From the NCBI RefSeq assembly GCF_013155125.1, contig NZ_CP053564.1, positions 4,967,501 to 5,031,500 of the forward strand: a DNA stretch of 64,000 nt, in the 5' to 3' direction. Shown one piece after another: positions 25,824 to 33,857 of this stretch. Made by a program: the position numbers and the translations under genes. Each line of letters begins with the position of its first letter. Position 1 is the stretch's first letter. A model generated the notes under the pieces. That model was not told the DNA's origin. It saw only the letters and a program-made list of their open reading frames with translations, and ran no database searches. Source of the stretch: Pseudonocardia broussonetiae. Lineage in GTDB: Bacteria > Actinomycetota > Actinomycetes > Mycobacteriales > Pseudonocardiaceae.

Positions 25824-27236
25824 TCAGCCGACGCGGCGCTCCTGGGTCTGCGGGTTGAGCACGTCGAAGTCGACGCCCTGCGCGCCCGCGATCAGCGGGT
25901 CGTCGACGGCGAGGACGTCGAGCCCCTCGCGGATGTCGGAGGAGAAGACGTGGCCGTCGTACCAGTAGGCCGACCACGACCCGCCCAGCACGAGCTCGGT
26001 GGCCGACACCGGTCCGCGGTCGAAGAAGCCGATCTCGACGGGGTGCGCGGAGTCGGTGAAGTCCCACACCGAGACCCCGCCCTGGTACCAGGCCTGCACC
26101 ATGACGTCGCGGCCCGGCACGGGGACGAGCGAGCCGTTGTGGGCGACGCAGTTCTCGGTCTCGCCCTGCAGCCGGGGGATCTTGTAGTAGCTGCGGAACT
26201 CCAGCTGCCCGTCGACGATGTCGTAGACGCCGTCGGCGCCGCGCACCGGGCCGACCGCCGCCGTGCAGGTGGCCGCGCTGCCGCCGCCGAGCTCGTCGGT
26301 GAAGACGACCTTCGTGCCCGCGTCGTTGAACGTGGCGCTGTGCCAGAAAGCGAAGTTCGCGTCGTCGCGCACCCGCTCGATCACGCGGGGGGCCTCGCGG
26401 TCGGTGATGTCCAGCAGCACGCCGTCGCCCATGCAGGCGCCCGCCGCGAGGTTGCGCGAGGGGTAGGCGGTGATGTCGTGGCAGCCGGTGGTGGTGTCGC
26501 TGCCCGGGCCGGGGTTGCCGCCGTCGGGGAACAGCACCGGCTCGGCGACGACGGCCGCGGCGGCCGGGTCGGCCAGCGGCACCTCGACGATCGAGATCCG
26601 GTCGTGCGGGGGCAGGCAGCCCGGCAGGTCGGGGGAGGGGGCGTAGGACGAGACGTAGAGGTAGACCGACTCGCCGGCCGTGTCGGGGACGAGCGTGTGG
26701 GTGTGCGAGCCGCAGGCCGTGGCCATCGACGTGACGTAGGCGGGGTTGGCCGGGTCGCGCACGTCGAAGACCTTGATGCCCTCCCAGTAGGGGAGCCCGG
26801 CCCGCTGCGGCACCGCGGAGCAGGTGTCGTCGCTCCAGCGGGAGTCGGTCGACAGGAACAGCAGCCCGTGCGAGACCGACACGTCGTTCTGCGAGCCGGG
26901 GCAGAGCACCTGGCTGACGACCCTCGGCGCCGCGGGCTCGCGGACGTCGTAGACGACGAACCCGTCGTAGTTGCCGACGTAGGCGTAACCGCCCGCGAAG
27001 GCCATGTCGGTGCCGTGGGACTGCTCGCCGTCGAACGGGGCCTGCTTCGGCAGGTGCGCGATCGGCGTGACGTTCGGGCTGGTCACGACTTCGCCGACGC
27101 CCGGCCCGAGCGGCCCGAGCGGCCCGGGCGGCCCGGGCGGCACGGGCGGCACCTCCGCCGACGCGGGCACCGGCGCCAGCAGCGCCAGCACCACCGCCGC
27201 CACGGCCACCCCGCACGCCCGCACCCGTCGTCCCAC
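25824..27236 (-). CDS. Secreted LVIVD-repeat protein
   Basis: 470 residues. Signal peptide at about 1-28 (VAVAAVVLALLAPVPASAE) with a likely cut after ASA, then a collagen-like Pro/Gly stretch (PPVPPGPPGPLGPLGPG). The rest consists of beta-propeller-type LVIVD repeats (YAYVGNYDGFVVYDVREPAA, GIKVFDVRDPANP, GVSVWDFTDSAHP). Several Cys pairs suggest disulfides outside the cell. Probably a cell-surface protein; no catalytic function can be assigned. GTG start with AGGGGGAG upstream. It diverges from the DUF305 gene. Confidence 0.85.
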   Translation of the reverse strand: MGRRVRACGVAVAAVVLALLAPVPASAEVPPVPPGPPGPLGPLGPGVGEVVTSPNVTPIAHLPKQAPFDGEQSHGTDMAFAGGYAYVGNYDGFVVYDVREPAAPRVVSQVLCPGSQNDVSVSHGLLFLSTDSRWSDDTCSAVPQRAGLPYWEGIKVFDVRDPANPAYVTSMATACGSHTHTLVPDTAGESVYLYVSSYAPSPDLPGCLPPHDRISIVEVPLADPAAAAVVAEPVLFPDGGNPGPGSDTTTGCHDITAYPSRNLAAGACMGDGVLLDITDREAPRVIERVRDDANFAFWHSATFNDAGTKVVFTDELGGGSAATCTAAVGPVRGADGVYDIVDGQLEFRSYYKIPRLQGETENCVAHNGSLVPVPGRDVMVQAWYQGGVSVWDFTDSAHPVEIGFFDRGPVSATELVLGGSWSAYWYDGHVFSSDIREGLDVLAVDDPLIAGAQGVDFDVLNPQTQERRVG

Positions 27237-27348
27237 CGTCGTGCTCCCCCTCGCCGTGCGCCGCTCGCCCCGGGACCACTGTGCCGGGCGGCCCCGACAT
27301 CCCGGTGCTCCCGCGCCCGGGTTCCACCCGACCGGTGCAGCCGCGCGC

Positions 27349-27354
27349 TAGCGT
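27349..27354 (+). promoter_or_regulatory. -10 box of a leaderless promoter (DUF305 gene)
   Basis: TAGCGT, six bases before the ATG at 27361. Confidence 0.5.
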
Positions 27355-27360
27355 CGGGCC

Positions 27361-27975
27361 ATGCGCCGCCTGGTCGTCCTCGCCGCACTGGTGGGCGCGC
27401 TCGCCGGGTGCGGGGCGGCCGAACCGGGCCCGCGGACCGTCGTGCCGGGCGCACCGGGGGAGCCGGCCCGCGTGATGGACGGCGCCGAGGCCGCGCAGCG
27501 GCGGGCCCCGGTGCCGGTGTCGCCCGCCGACGTGGAGTTCGTCGCCGCGATGGTCCCGCACCACGAGCAGGCCCTCGCCCTGGCGGCGCTGGCGCCCGGC
27601 CGCGCGGCCGACCCCGGCGTGCTTGCGATGGCCGAACGGATCGCGGCCGTGCAGGGGCCCGAGGTGGCGGTGCTGCGGGCGTGGCTGGACCGCCACGCGT
27701 CCGGCCACCCGGGCCACCCGGCGCACGCCGCCATGCCCGGGATGGTGGCGCCGGAGCGGCTCGCCGAGCTCGCCGCGGCGTCCGGGCCGGCGTTCGACCG
27801 GCTCTTCGTCGCGACGATGATCACCCACCACGAGGGCGCGCTGGCGATGGCCGCGCAGGTCCGGGCGTCGGGCACCGACCTGTTCGTCGCCGGGTTCGCC
27901 GACGACGTCGTGGCCACGCAGAGCGCCGACATCGACCGCCTGCGCGGCCTGCCCCCGGGTGGTCTACCGCAGTAG
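27361..27975 (+). CDS. DUF305 lipoprotein
   Basis: 204 residues. Lipobox LVGALAGC near residue 17 predicts lipidation and outer-surface location. The two DUF305 halves show the paired-His motifs MVPHHEQALALAAL and MITHHEGALAMAA, plus a His-rich loop (HASGHPGHPAHAAMPGM) that could bind metal (inference). The family is often found near copper genes, but none are seen here. Its 3' end overlaps the convergent S9 peptidase by 12 bases. Confidence 0.88.
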   Translation: MRRLVVLAALVGALAGCGAAEPGPRTVVPGAPGEPARVMDGAEAAQRRAPVPVSPADVEFVAAMVPHHEQALALAALAPGRAADPGVLAMAERIAAVQGPEVAVLRAWLDRHASGHPGHPAHAAMPGMVAPERLAELAAASGPAFDRLFVATMITHHEGALAMAAQVRASGTDLFVAGFADDVVATQSADIDRLRGLPPGGLPQ

Positions 27976-29955
27976 CTCCGGCGTCGCCCAGTCCTTCCCG
28001 AGCACGTGGTGGTCCAGGAATGCGGTGACGGTCTCGTACCAGACCGCGGCGTTCTGCGGCGTGAGGATCCAGTGGTTCTCGTCGGGGAACAGCAGGAAAC
28101 GGTGGGGCAGGTCGTCGGGGTCGCCGTCGTGGCGGCTGACGAGGTCCCACCACAGCCGCAGCGCCTCCCCGACGGGCACGCGGTAGTCGCGGTCGCCGTG
28201 GATCACCAGCATCGGCGTGGAGATCGCGTCGGCGAACCGGTGCGGGCTGTGGGCCTGCGCCATCTCCGGGGTCATCTCGCGTCGCCAGTACCAGGGCGCG
28301 TCGGTCGTGGGGCCGAACTGGTCGAGCGCCCACAGGCTCGCGTGGGTGACGATCGCGGCGAAGCGGTCGGTGTGGCCGGCGATCCAGTTCGCCATGTAGC
28401 CGCCGAAGCTCCCGCCCATCGCGGCGGTCCGCTCGGCGTCGACGTCGTCGCGGGCGACGGCGGCGTCGGTGAGCGCCATCAGGTCGGTGTACGGCGCTCC
28501 ACCCCACTCGCCCCAGCCGCGGGCGACGAAGTCGAGCCCGTAGCCGGTGGACAGCGCCGGGTCGGGCAGCAGCACGGCGTACCCGCGCGCGGCCATCAGC
28601 CACGGGTTCCAGCGCCACTGCCAGGCGTTCCAGCTGCCCAGGGGGCCGCCGTGGACCCACAGGACGAGCGGTGCCGGCCCCTCGGCGTCGGGCAGGACCA
28701 GCCATGCGCGCAGCGGCGTGCCGTCGGCGGCGGTGGCGTGCACCTCGGTGAGGGTGCCGGGCACCTCCGGCGCGGGCTCCGGCGCCGGGAGCAGGATCGG
28801 CTGCTGGTCCGGGGTGCGCGCGTCGAGGCGGACCGGCGCCGGCGGGGCGTCGACCGCGCTGCGCAGGGCGTAGACGTGGGCACCGTCCGGCGACACCCGC
28901 ACGTCGGTGTAGGCGCCGTGGTCCCCGGTGAGCCGGGTGACGGTGCCGTCCTCGACGCGGAAGACCGGCGCACGGCCCCCGTCGTCGGCGGTGACGACGA
29001 GCGCGGCGCCGTCCGGCGTCCACTGCGCGCCGCCGGCCCACCGGTCCCAGTCCGGCGCGACGTCGACGGGCTCACCGCCGGCCAGCGGCACCACCACCAG
29101 CCGCATGTCGGTGGGGGTGTCGGGGGTGGAGAAGCTCTCCCGGACGCAGGCGACGCGCGTGCCGTCCGGGCTGACGACGGGCGCGGAGAACTCGTGGTCG
29201 GGATCGTCGGCCAGCACGCGCCGCTCGCCGGTGGCCACCTCGATCACGACCAGCGTGGAGCGGGTGCCGCCGCCGCGCAGCGGCACCGCCCACGTGCTGA
29301 CGACGTGCCGCCCGTCCGGGGTGACGTCGTGCCCGCCCTCGACGAGCGCGGCCCCGGGCTCCGGGGTGAGGTCGGTCCACTCGCCGCCCGGCTCCGGCGC
29401 GGCGAGCAGGCGCGGGGCGTCCGGGCCGAGGTCGTGGTCCCAGAACCGGACGGGGTGCGCGGCGTGCAGCACGCCGCTGACCTTCTTCTCCCGGCGTGCC
29501 TTGCGGCGGGCCTCGTCGTCCTCGCCGGAGGTGGAGCCGGGCAGCGTCATCGACGTGACGACGACGGTGCCGGCCTCGCGCGCCACCACCACTCCGTCGA
29601 CGCCGCCGGGCCGGGTGCCGACGACCTCGGCCTCGCCCGACGCGGGCAGCCGCCACAGCGCGGCGGGGGAGTCCGGCGGCTGCTCGGCGGCGCCGGGGTC
29701 GGGGCGGGCGGAGGTGAACAGGACGTCGCCGCCGGGGGTGAAGACCGCGCCGCCCTCGCCCTTCGCGCTGCGCGTCAGGCGCCGCGCGGGCCGCTCCCCG
29801 GCCGGGTCGACCTCCCACAGCGCCGTGACGAACCGCGTGCGGTCGGGGCCGGGCGTCGCGGCCGACACGACGAGGCGAGTGCCGTCGGGGGACAGCGCGA
29901 GGCCCGACAGGCGCGGCAGGTCGAGGTAGTCCTGGACGTCGTCGAACCGGCTCAT
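27964..29955 (-). CDS. S9-family prolyl oligopeptidase-like peptidase
   Basis: 663 residues. The N-terminal part has WD40/TolB-like beta-propeller repeats (GLALSPDGTRLVVSA, HVVSTWAVPLRGGG, RVSPDGAHVYAL). The C-terminal alpha/beta hydrolase carries the nucleophile in AAMGGSFGGYMANW, the Asp in VIHGDRDYRVPV and the His in FPDENHWIL. No signal peptide, so cytosolic. Translationally coupled (ATGA) to the upstream quinone oxidoreductase. Confidence 0.93.
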   Translation of the reverse strand: MSRFDDVQDYLDLPRLSGLALSPDGTRLVVSAATPGPDRTRFVTALWEVDPAGERPARRLTRSAKGEGGAVFTPGGDVLFTSARPDPGAAEQPPDSPAALWRLPASGEAEVVGTRPGGVDGVVVAREAGTVVVTSMTLPGSTSGEDDEARRKARREKKVSGVLHAAHPVRFWDHDLGPDAPRLLAAPEPGGEWTDLTPEPGAALVEGGHDVTPDGRHVVSTWAVPLRGGGTRSTLVVIEVATGERRVLADDPDHEFSAPVVSPDGTRVACVRESFSTPDTPTDMRLVVVPLAGGEPVDVAPDWDRWAGGAQWTPDGAALVVTADDGGRAPVFRVEDGTVTRLTGDHGAYTDVRVSPDGAHVYALRSAVDAPPAPVRLDARTPDQQPILLPAPEPAPEVPGTLTEVHATAADGTPLRAWLVLPDAEGPAPLVLWVHGGPLGSWNAWQWRWNPWLMAARGYAVLLPDPALSTGYGLDFVARGWGEWGGAPYTDLMALTDAAVARDDVDAERTAAMGGSFGGYMANWIAGHTDRFAAIVTHASLWALDQFGPTTDAPWYWRREMTPEMAQAHSPHRFADAISTPMLVIHGDRDYRVPVGEALRLWWDLVSRHDGDPDDLPHRFLLFPDENHWILTPQNAAVWYETVTAFLDHHVLGKDWATPELLR

Positions 29956-30923
29956 GGCTGCAGCAGCACCTTCCCGGTCGTCCGGCGGGCGTGCAGGTCC
30001 TCGTGCGCGCTGCGCGCCTCCGCGAGGGGGTAGCGGTGGCCGATGCGGACGTCGAGGCTGCCGTCGGCGACGGCGTGGTAGACGGCGGCGGCCCGCGTCC
30101 GCAGCGCCTCGGGCGTGGCGACGTGGTGGAACAGCGTCGGGCGGGTGAGGTAGAGCGAGCCGCCGCGGTTGAGCCGCTGGGGGTCGACCGGCGGCACGGG
30201 GCCACTGGCTGCGCCGAAGAGCACGAGCATCCCGCGCACGCGCAGGGAGTCGAGGCTGGCGTCGAAGGTCGTCCGGCCGACGCTGTCGTAGGCGACGGCC
30301 ACGCCGGTGCCGCCGGTGAGCGCGCGGACCGCGCCGGCCAGGTCGTCCTCCGCCGTGTAGTCGATCACGTCGGCCGCTCCCGCCCCGCGGGCCAGCTCCG
30401 CCTTCTCCGGCGTCGAGACCGTCGCGATCACCCGGGCGCCGCGCGCGGTGGCGAGCTGGGTGAGCAGCAGCCCGACCCCGCCCGCCGCGGCGTGCACCAG
30501 CACGTCGTCGCCGGGCTGGACGGGGTAGGTGTCGTTCACCAGGAAGTGCGCCGTCATGCCCTGCAGGAGCGCGCCGACCGCCACGTCGTCGTCGACGCCG
30601 TCGGGCACCGGCACGGCCTTCGCCGCCTCCACCGCGACGAGCTCGGCGTAGCTGCCGAGCTGCTCGCACCACGCGACGCGGTCACCGACCGCGAACCCCT
30701 CCACGCCTTCGCCCAGGCTCCGCACCCGCCCGGCGCCCTCCATGCCGGGCACGTAGGGCAGCGCCATCGGGTAGACGCCCTCGCGCTGGTAGGTGTCGAT
30801 GAAGTTGACGCCCGCGGCCGCGACCTCGACGAGGAGCTCGCCGGGCCCGGCGACCGGGTCGTCGAGCTCGGTCGGGGTCAGGACGTCGGGCCCACCGGCC
30901 TCGGTGATCTGGATGGCGCGCAC
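29952..30923 (-). CDS. qor: NADPH:quinone oxidoreductase, zinc-independent MDR family
   Basis: 323 residues. GVNFIDTYQREGVYPMALPY is the quinone-reductase signature and VLVHAAAGGVGLLLTQLA the NADPH-binding motif. No zinc-binding Cys cluster is present. A qor gene beside ctaA is also seen in mycobacteria. GTG at 30923 slightly precedes the ctaA stop. Confidence 0.92.
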   Translation of the reverse strand: MRAIQITEAGGPDVLTPTELDDPVAGPGELLVEVAAAGVNFIDTYQREGVYPMALPYVPGMEGAGRVRSLGEGVEGFAVGDRVAWCEQLGSYAELVAVEAAKAVPVPDGVDDDVAVGALLQGMTAHFLVNDTYPVQPGDDVLVHAAAGGVGLLLTQLATARGARVIATVSTPEKAELARGAGAADVIDYTAEDDLAGAVRALTGGTGVAVAYDSVGRTTFDASLDSLRVRGMLVLFGAASGPVPPVDPQRLNRGGSLYLTRPTLFHHVATPEALRTRAAAVYHAVADGSLDVRIGHRYPLAEARSAHEDLHARRTTGKVLLQP

Positions 30924-30930
30924 GGCCCGA

Positions 30931-31881
30931 TCATGGCCCGGTGAGCACCGGCTCCGCATCCCGGGTGGCGACGGCGGCGGTGCTGCGCTCGACGGTGGCG
31001 AACCACAGGGCCGCCGCGGCCGCGGTGACCAGCCCGGCCCCGAGGACGTGCAGCACGACCAGCACCTCGGGCACGCCGATCGCGTACTGGATCCCGCCGA
31101 GCGCGCCCTGCGCGAGCACGACCGCGAGCAGCACGCGGAAGCGGCGCACGACCGCGGCGGGCGCCCCGACGGCGTGCAGCGCGAACCCGAGCCCGACGAG
31201 CAGGCCGAGGTAGCCGAACAGGAGCTCCGCGTGCAGCTGCGCCGTGGCCTCGACTCCCAGGCCCAGCCGCGGTGTCGCGGAGTCGCCCGCGTGCGGCCCG
31301 GCCGCCGTGACCAGCGTCCCGGCCACGAGCAGAGCCGCGAGCACGCCCGAGCTGACGGCGACCAGCCCGCGGATCGCCCCCGGCACGAGCGGCAGCGCGG
31401 GCCCGTCGCCCTCGCCCGCGGCCCGCACCAGCCCGGCGGAGAGCCACACGAGCACCGCCGACACCATGAAGTGCAGCGACACCCCGCCCCAGGCCAGATC
31501 GGTGAGCACGGTGATCCCGCCGATCACGGCCTGCGCGACGATCCCGGCCGGCATCACCGCGGCCAGCAGCGTCAGCCGGCGGCGCCGCGGGCGGGTGCCG
31601 AGCGCGGCGAGCAGCACCAGCGCGGCGATGACCACCAGCACGAACGTCAGCATCCGGTTGCCGAACTCGACCCACTGGTGCAGCGGGGCCACGTCGGCGT
31701 GCGAGACCGGCACCATGCTGCCGGGGAAGCACTCCGGCCAGCCCGGGCAGCCCAGCCCGGAGCCGGTGACCCGCACGGTCACCCCGGTCACCATGATCCC
31801 GACCTGCGCCACCAGGTTCGCCACGGCGAGGCGGCGCATCGTGGTGGGGGAGGTGACGGGGAGGCGGTCGAGAACGCTCAC
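30931..31881 (-). CDS. ctaA: Haem A synthase
   Basis: Oxidises the haem O methyl group to a formyl, giving haem A for cytochrome aa3 oxidase. 316 residues, about eight membrane helices. Haem-ligand histidines lie in HQWVEFGNRML, SLHFMVSAVLV, QLHAELLFGYLG and VLHVLGAGLV. The CPGWPECFPG pair of Cys between helices 1 and 2 is conserved. GTG at 31881 lies six bases after a TACGAT box. Confidence 0.94.
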   Translation of the reverse strand: MSVLDRLPVTSPTTMRRLAVANLVAQVGIMVTGVTVRVTGSGLGCPGWPECFPGSMVPVSHADVAPLHQWVEFGNRMLTFVLVVIAALVLLAALGTRPRRRRLTLLAAVMPAGIVAQAVIGGITVLTDLAWGGVSLHFMVSAVLVWLSAGLVRAAGEGDGPALPLVPGAIRGLVAVSSGVLAALLVAGTLVTAAGPHAGDSATPRLGLGVEATAQLHAELLFGYLGLLVGLGFALHAVGAPAAVVRRFRVLLAVVLAQGALGGIQYAIGVPEVLVVLHVLGAGLVTAAAAALWFATVERSTAAVATRDAEPVLTGP

Positions 31882-31887
31882 TCCCTG

Positions 31888-31893
31888 ATCGTA
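31888..31893 (-). promoter_or_regulatory. -10 box of a leaderless promoter (ctaA)
   Basis: TACGAT on the minus strand, six bases before the GTG at 31881. Confidence 0.55.
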
Positions 31894-31922
31894 GGCGCGG
31901 GGGCTCGTGCCCACCCGTCGCG

Positions 31923-31986
31923 GTCGCACAGGCCGTGGCGCGTCGCTCAGGCTGCACGACCTGCGACGGCCCGGAACCTGTGCGAC
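31923..31986. repeat. Quadripartite palindromic element Q3 (downstream of intact nuclease-like gene)
   Basis: Forward motifs GTCGCACAGG at 31923 and GTCGCTCAGG at 31942; reverse motifs GACCTGCGAC near 31958 and CCTGTGCGAC at 31977. Steps are about 16-20 bases. Bases 31951-31989 form an inverted repeat with 32975-33013 (35/39 matching, the inner 21 perfect). Confidence 0.85.
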
Positions 31987-31993
31987 GGCGGGC

Positions 31994-32908
31994 TCAGCGG
32001 CGGAACGTCCGCCTCAGGCGTGCGGCCGTCGCGTCGAACGGGTCGAGATCGGCCCAGCTCCAGCGCACCGCGCCCAGGCCCTCGCCGCGCATCGCGTCCT
32101 CGCGCAGCTTCTCCGCGTACACGACGTCGCCCGCCGTCCGCCCCGTGGGCACGAGCCGCCCGTACTTCTCCCGCCCGTCGAACTCACCGAAGGTGCGGAG
32201 CTCCGGCCACCCGAAGTCGGCGCGACCCAGCGCGACCCCCGTCGCCGACCGGACCACCCACTGCAACACCGGCTCGGGAAGGCCCGCACGCAGCATCGCG
32301 ACCCGGCTGCGCGACTCCCCGACGCTCTCGGCGCCCCACCGGGCGAACGCCAGCGCCCGGCGGGCGGCGGGCACGCCCGGGCGTCCGCGGGCCGCGTCGA
32401 GCGCCTCGTCGAGCTCGGCCCGCGTCACGAGCTTCCGCCACAGCGCCGCGTCGGCCACGACCACGGCCTGCTCGAACCCGAGGTGGCGTCCCACGTCGGC
32501 GAGCGTGCGGGGCAGCGACGTGACGGCGACACCGTCGACCGAGGTGGTCTCCCACGGCTCCAGCGGCGCGGCGTGGACGTGCAGGTCACCGGTGCGCCGG
32601 GCTCCCGAGCGGCGACCGCGGGTCAGCTGCACGCGGCGCAGGGGGTCGCCCCACACCGGGAGGCCGTGCAGCACGGCCGCGGACAGGTGGCTGACGACGG
32701 CGTCCGGCGACACCTGCCCGACCGCGGCCCGCACCTGCACGGCGTGGCGCGCCTCCGGGCGACTCGGCAGCACCCCCGGCCGGGCGTAGGCGCCGCGGCG
32801 GACGCTGCACAGCTCCCCGCGCCGGCGCCGGGCCCGGATCTCGGTGTCGTCGAACCCGTGGGCGAGGAGCTCGCGCCGGGTGAGCAGCCGCGCGTCGTCG
32901 ATGTCCAT
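31994..32908 (-). CDS. AbiEi-type winged-helix protein with PD-(D/E)XK nuclease-like C-terminus
   Basis: 304 residues. Residues about 5-45 form the winged-helix domain of AbiEi-like antitoxins (TRRELLAHGFDDTEIRARRR, LCSVRRGAYARPG), followed by DAVVSHLSAAVLHGLPVWGD. The C-terminal region (about 215-290) resembles DUF559/Vsr-type nucleases: an Asp in GRADFGWPEL, then GEFDGREKYGRL and VYAEKLREDAMRGEG, i.e. a D...ExDGxxK arrangement. No toxin gene (AbiEii-like) is adjacent, so it is not an ordinary type IV toxin-antitoxin pair. Both sides carry inverted quadripartite elements. Family membership is recognised; the function is not known. Confidence 0.75.
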   Translation of the reverse strand: MDIDDARLLTRRELLAHGFDDTEIRARRRRGELCSVRRGAYARPGVLPSRPEARHAVQVRAAVGQVSPDAVVSHLSAAVLHGLPVWGDPLRRVQLTRGRRSGARRTGDLHVHAAPLEPWETTSVDGVAVTSLPRTLADVGRHLGFEQAVVVADAALWRKLVTRAELDEALDAARGRPGVPAARRALAFARWGAESVGESRSRVAMLRAGLPEPVLQWVVRSATGVALGRADFGWPELRTFGEFDGREKYGRLVPTGRTAGDVVYAEKLREDAMRGEGLGAVRWSWADLDPFDATAARLRRTFRR

Positions 32909-32977
32909 GCGACGACGATGGGCGGAAGGAGGCGGCGCCGGAGGCGAACGGGGCAGGTTGTGGACAACCCGCGTGCC

Positions 32978-33041
32978 GTCGCACAGGTTCCGGGCGCTCG
33001 CAGGTGCTGCAGCCCCTGCGACGAGCCACCAGCCGTGCGAC
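32978..33041. repeat. Quadripartite palindromic element Q4 (upstream of intact nuclease-like gene)
   Basis: Forward motifs GTCGCACAGG at 32978 and CTCGCAGG at 32997; reverse motifs CCCCTGCGAC at 33013 and CCGTGCGAC at 33033. It is the inverted partner of Q3 and lies 13 bases beyond the stop of the ABC permease gene. Confidence 0.85.
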
Positions 33042-33053
33042 GACCGCCGGGCC

Positions 33054-33857
33054 TCAGCGCAGCTTCACCACGCGCGTCGCCAGCAGGCCCGCACCCCCCG
33101 CCCACGCCACCAGCACCAGGACCGGGAGCAGGGCCGGGGGTGCGCCCGTGGTCAGCACCGTCCGCAGCCCCTCGGCCAGCGCACCGGACGGCAGCACCGA
33201 GGCCACGGCGGCGAGCGGGCCGGGGAGCTGGGAGAGCGGGATCACGATGCCGCCCGCGAGCAGCAGCACGAACCACACGACGTTGGCGACGGCGAGGGTC
33301 ACCTCGGCCCGCAGCGTGCCGCCCAGCAGGATGCCCAGCGCGCCGAACGCGGCCGACCCGAGCAGCACGAGCAGCGCGCCCCAGGCCAGGCCGGCCGCGG
33401 CGGGCCGCCAGCCCAGGACCGCGGCGAGGGCGCCGAGCACCAGCATCTGGAGCACGACCACCCCCAGCACGGCGACGAGCCGGCCCGCGACCAGCAGCCA
33501 GCGGGGGAGCGCGGTGGCGGCGAGGCGGCGGATGACGCCGTAGCGGCGGTCGAAGCCGAACGCGATCGCCTGCCCGGTGAACGCCGTCGACATCACCGCG
33601 AGCGCCAGCACCCCCGGTGTCACGGCGTCGACGCGCGGCTCGGGCAGCGGCACGAGCGCCAGCAGCGTCAGCCCGACCAGCAGCACGACGGGGATGAGCA
33701 GCGTCAGCAGCACCTGCTCGCCGTTGCGCAGCGCGAGGCGCAGCTCGGTGCCGGCCTGCGCGGCGAGCATCCGCCCGGGCGAGCCGGCGCCGGGGCGCGG
33801 GGTGAACGTGCCGGGCACGAAGGCGCCCTGCGGCGAGGAGTACATCGACGAGGTCAT
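33054..33857 (-). CDS. ABC transporter permease (ABC-2 type)
   Basis: 267 residues with six hydrophobic segments in the ABC-2 exporter pattern (LLTLLIPVVLLVGLTLLALV, VLALAVMSTAFTGQAIAFGF, GALGILLGG, VVWFVLLLAGGIVIPLSQLP). The motif FDRRYGVIRRLAATAL is typical of drug/antibiotic-type exporters. Start overlaps the ATPase stop (ATGA). The pair upstream of ctaA and beside mptB matches mycobacterial gene order. Substrate unknown. Confidence 0.9.
   Translation of the reverse strand: MTSSMYSSPQGAFVPGTFTPRPGAGSPGRMLAAQAGTELRLALRNGEQVLLTLLIPVVLLVGLTLLALVPLPEPRVDAVTPGVLALAVMSTAFTGQAIAFGFDRRYGVIRRLAATALPRWLLVAGRLVAVLGVVVLQMLVLGALAAVLGWRPAAAGLAWGALLVLLGSAAFGALGILLGGTLRAEVTLAVANVVWFVLLLAGGIVIPLSQLPGPLAAVASVLPSGALAEGLRTVLTTGAPPALLPVLVLVAWAGGAGLLATRVVKLR

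Noticed and set aside
31994..32908. Ordinary type IV toxin-antitoxin (AbiE) pair
   Set aside because: Only the AbiEi-like part is present; no nucleotidyltransferase toxin gene lies on either side.
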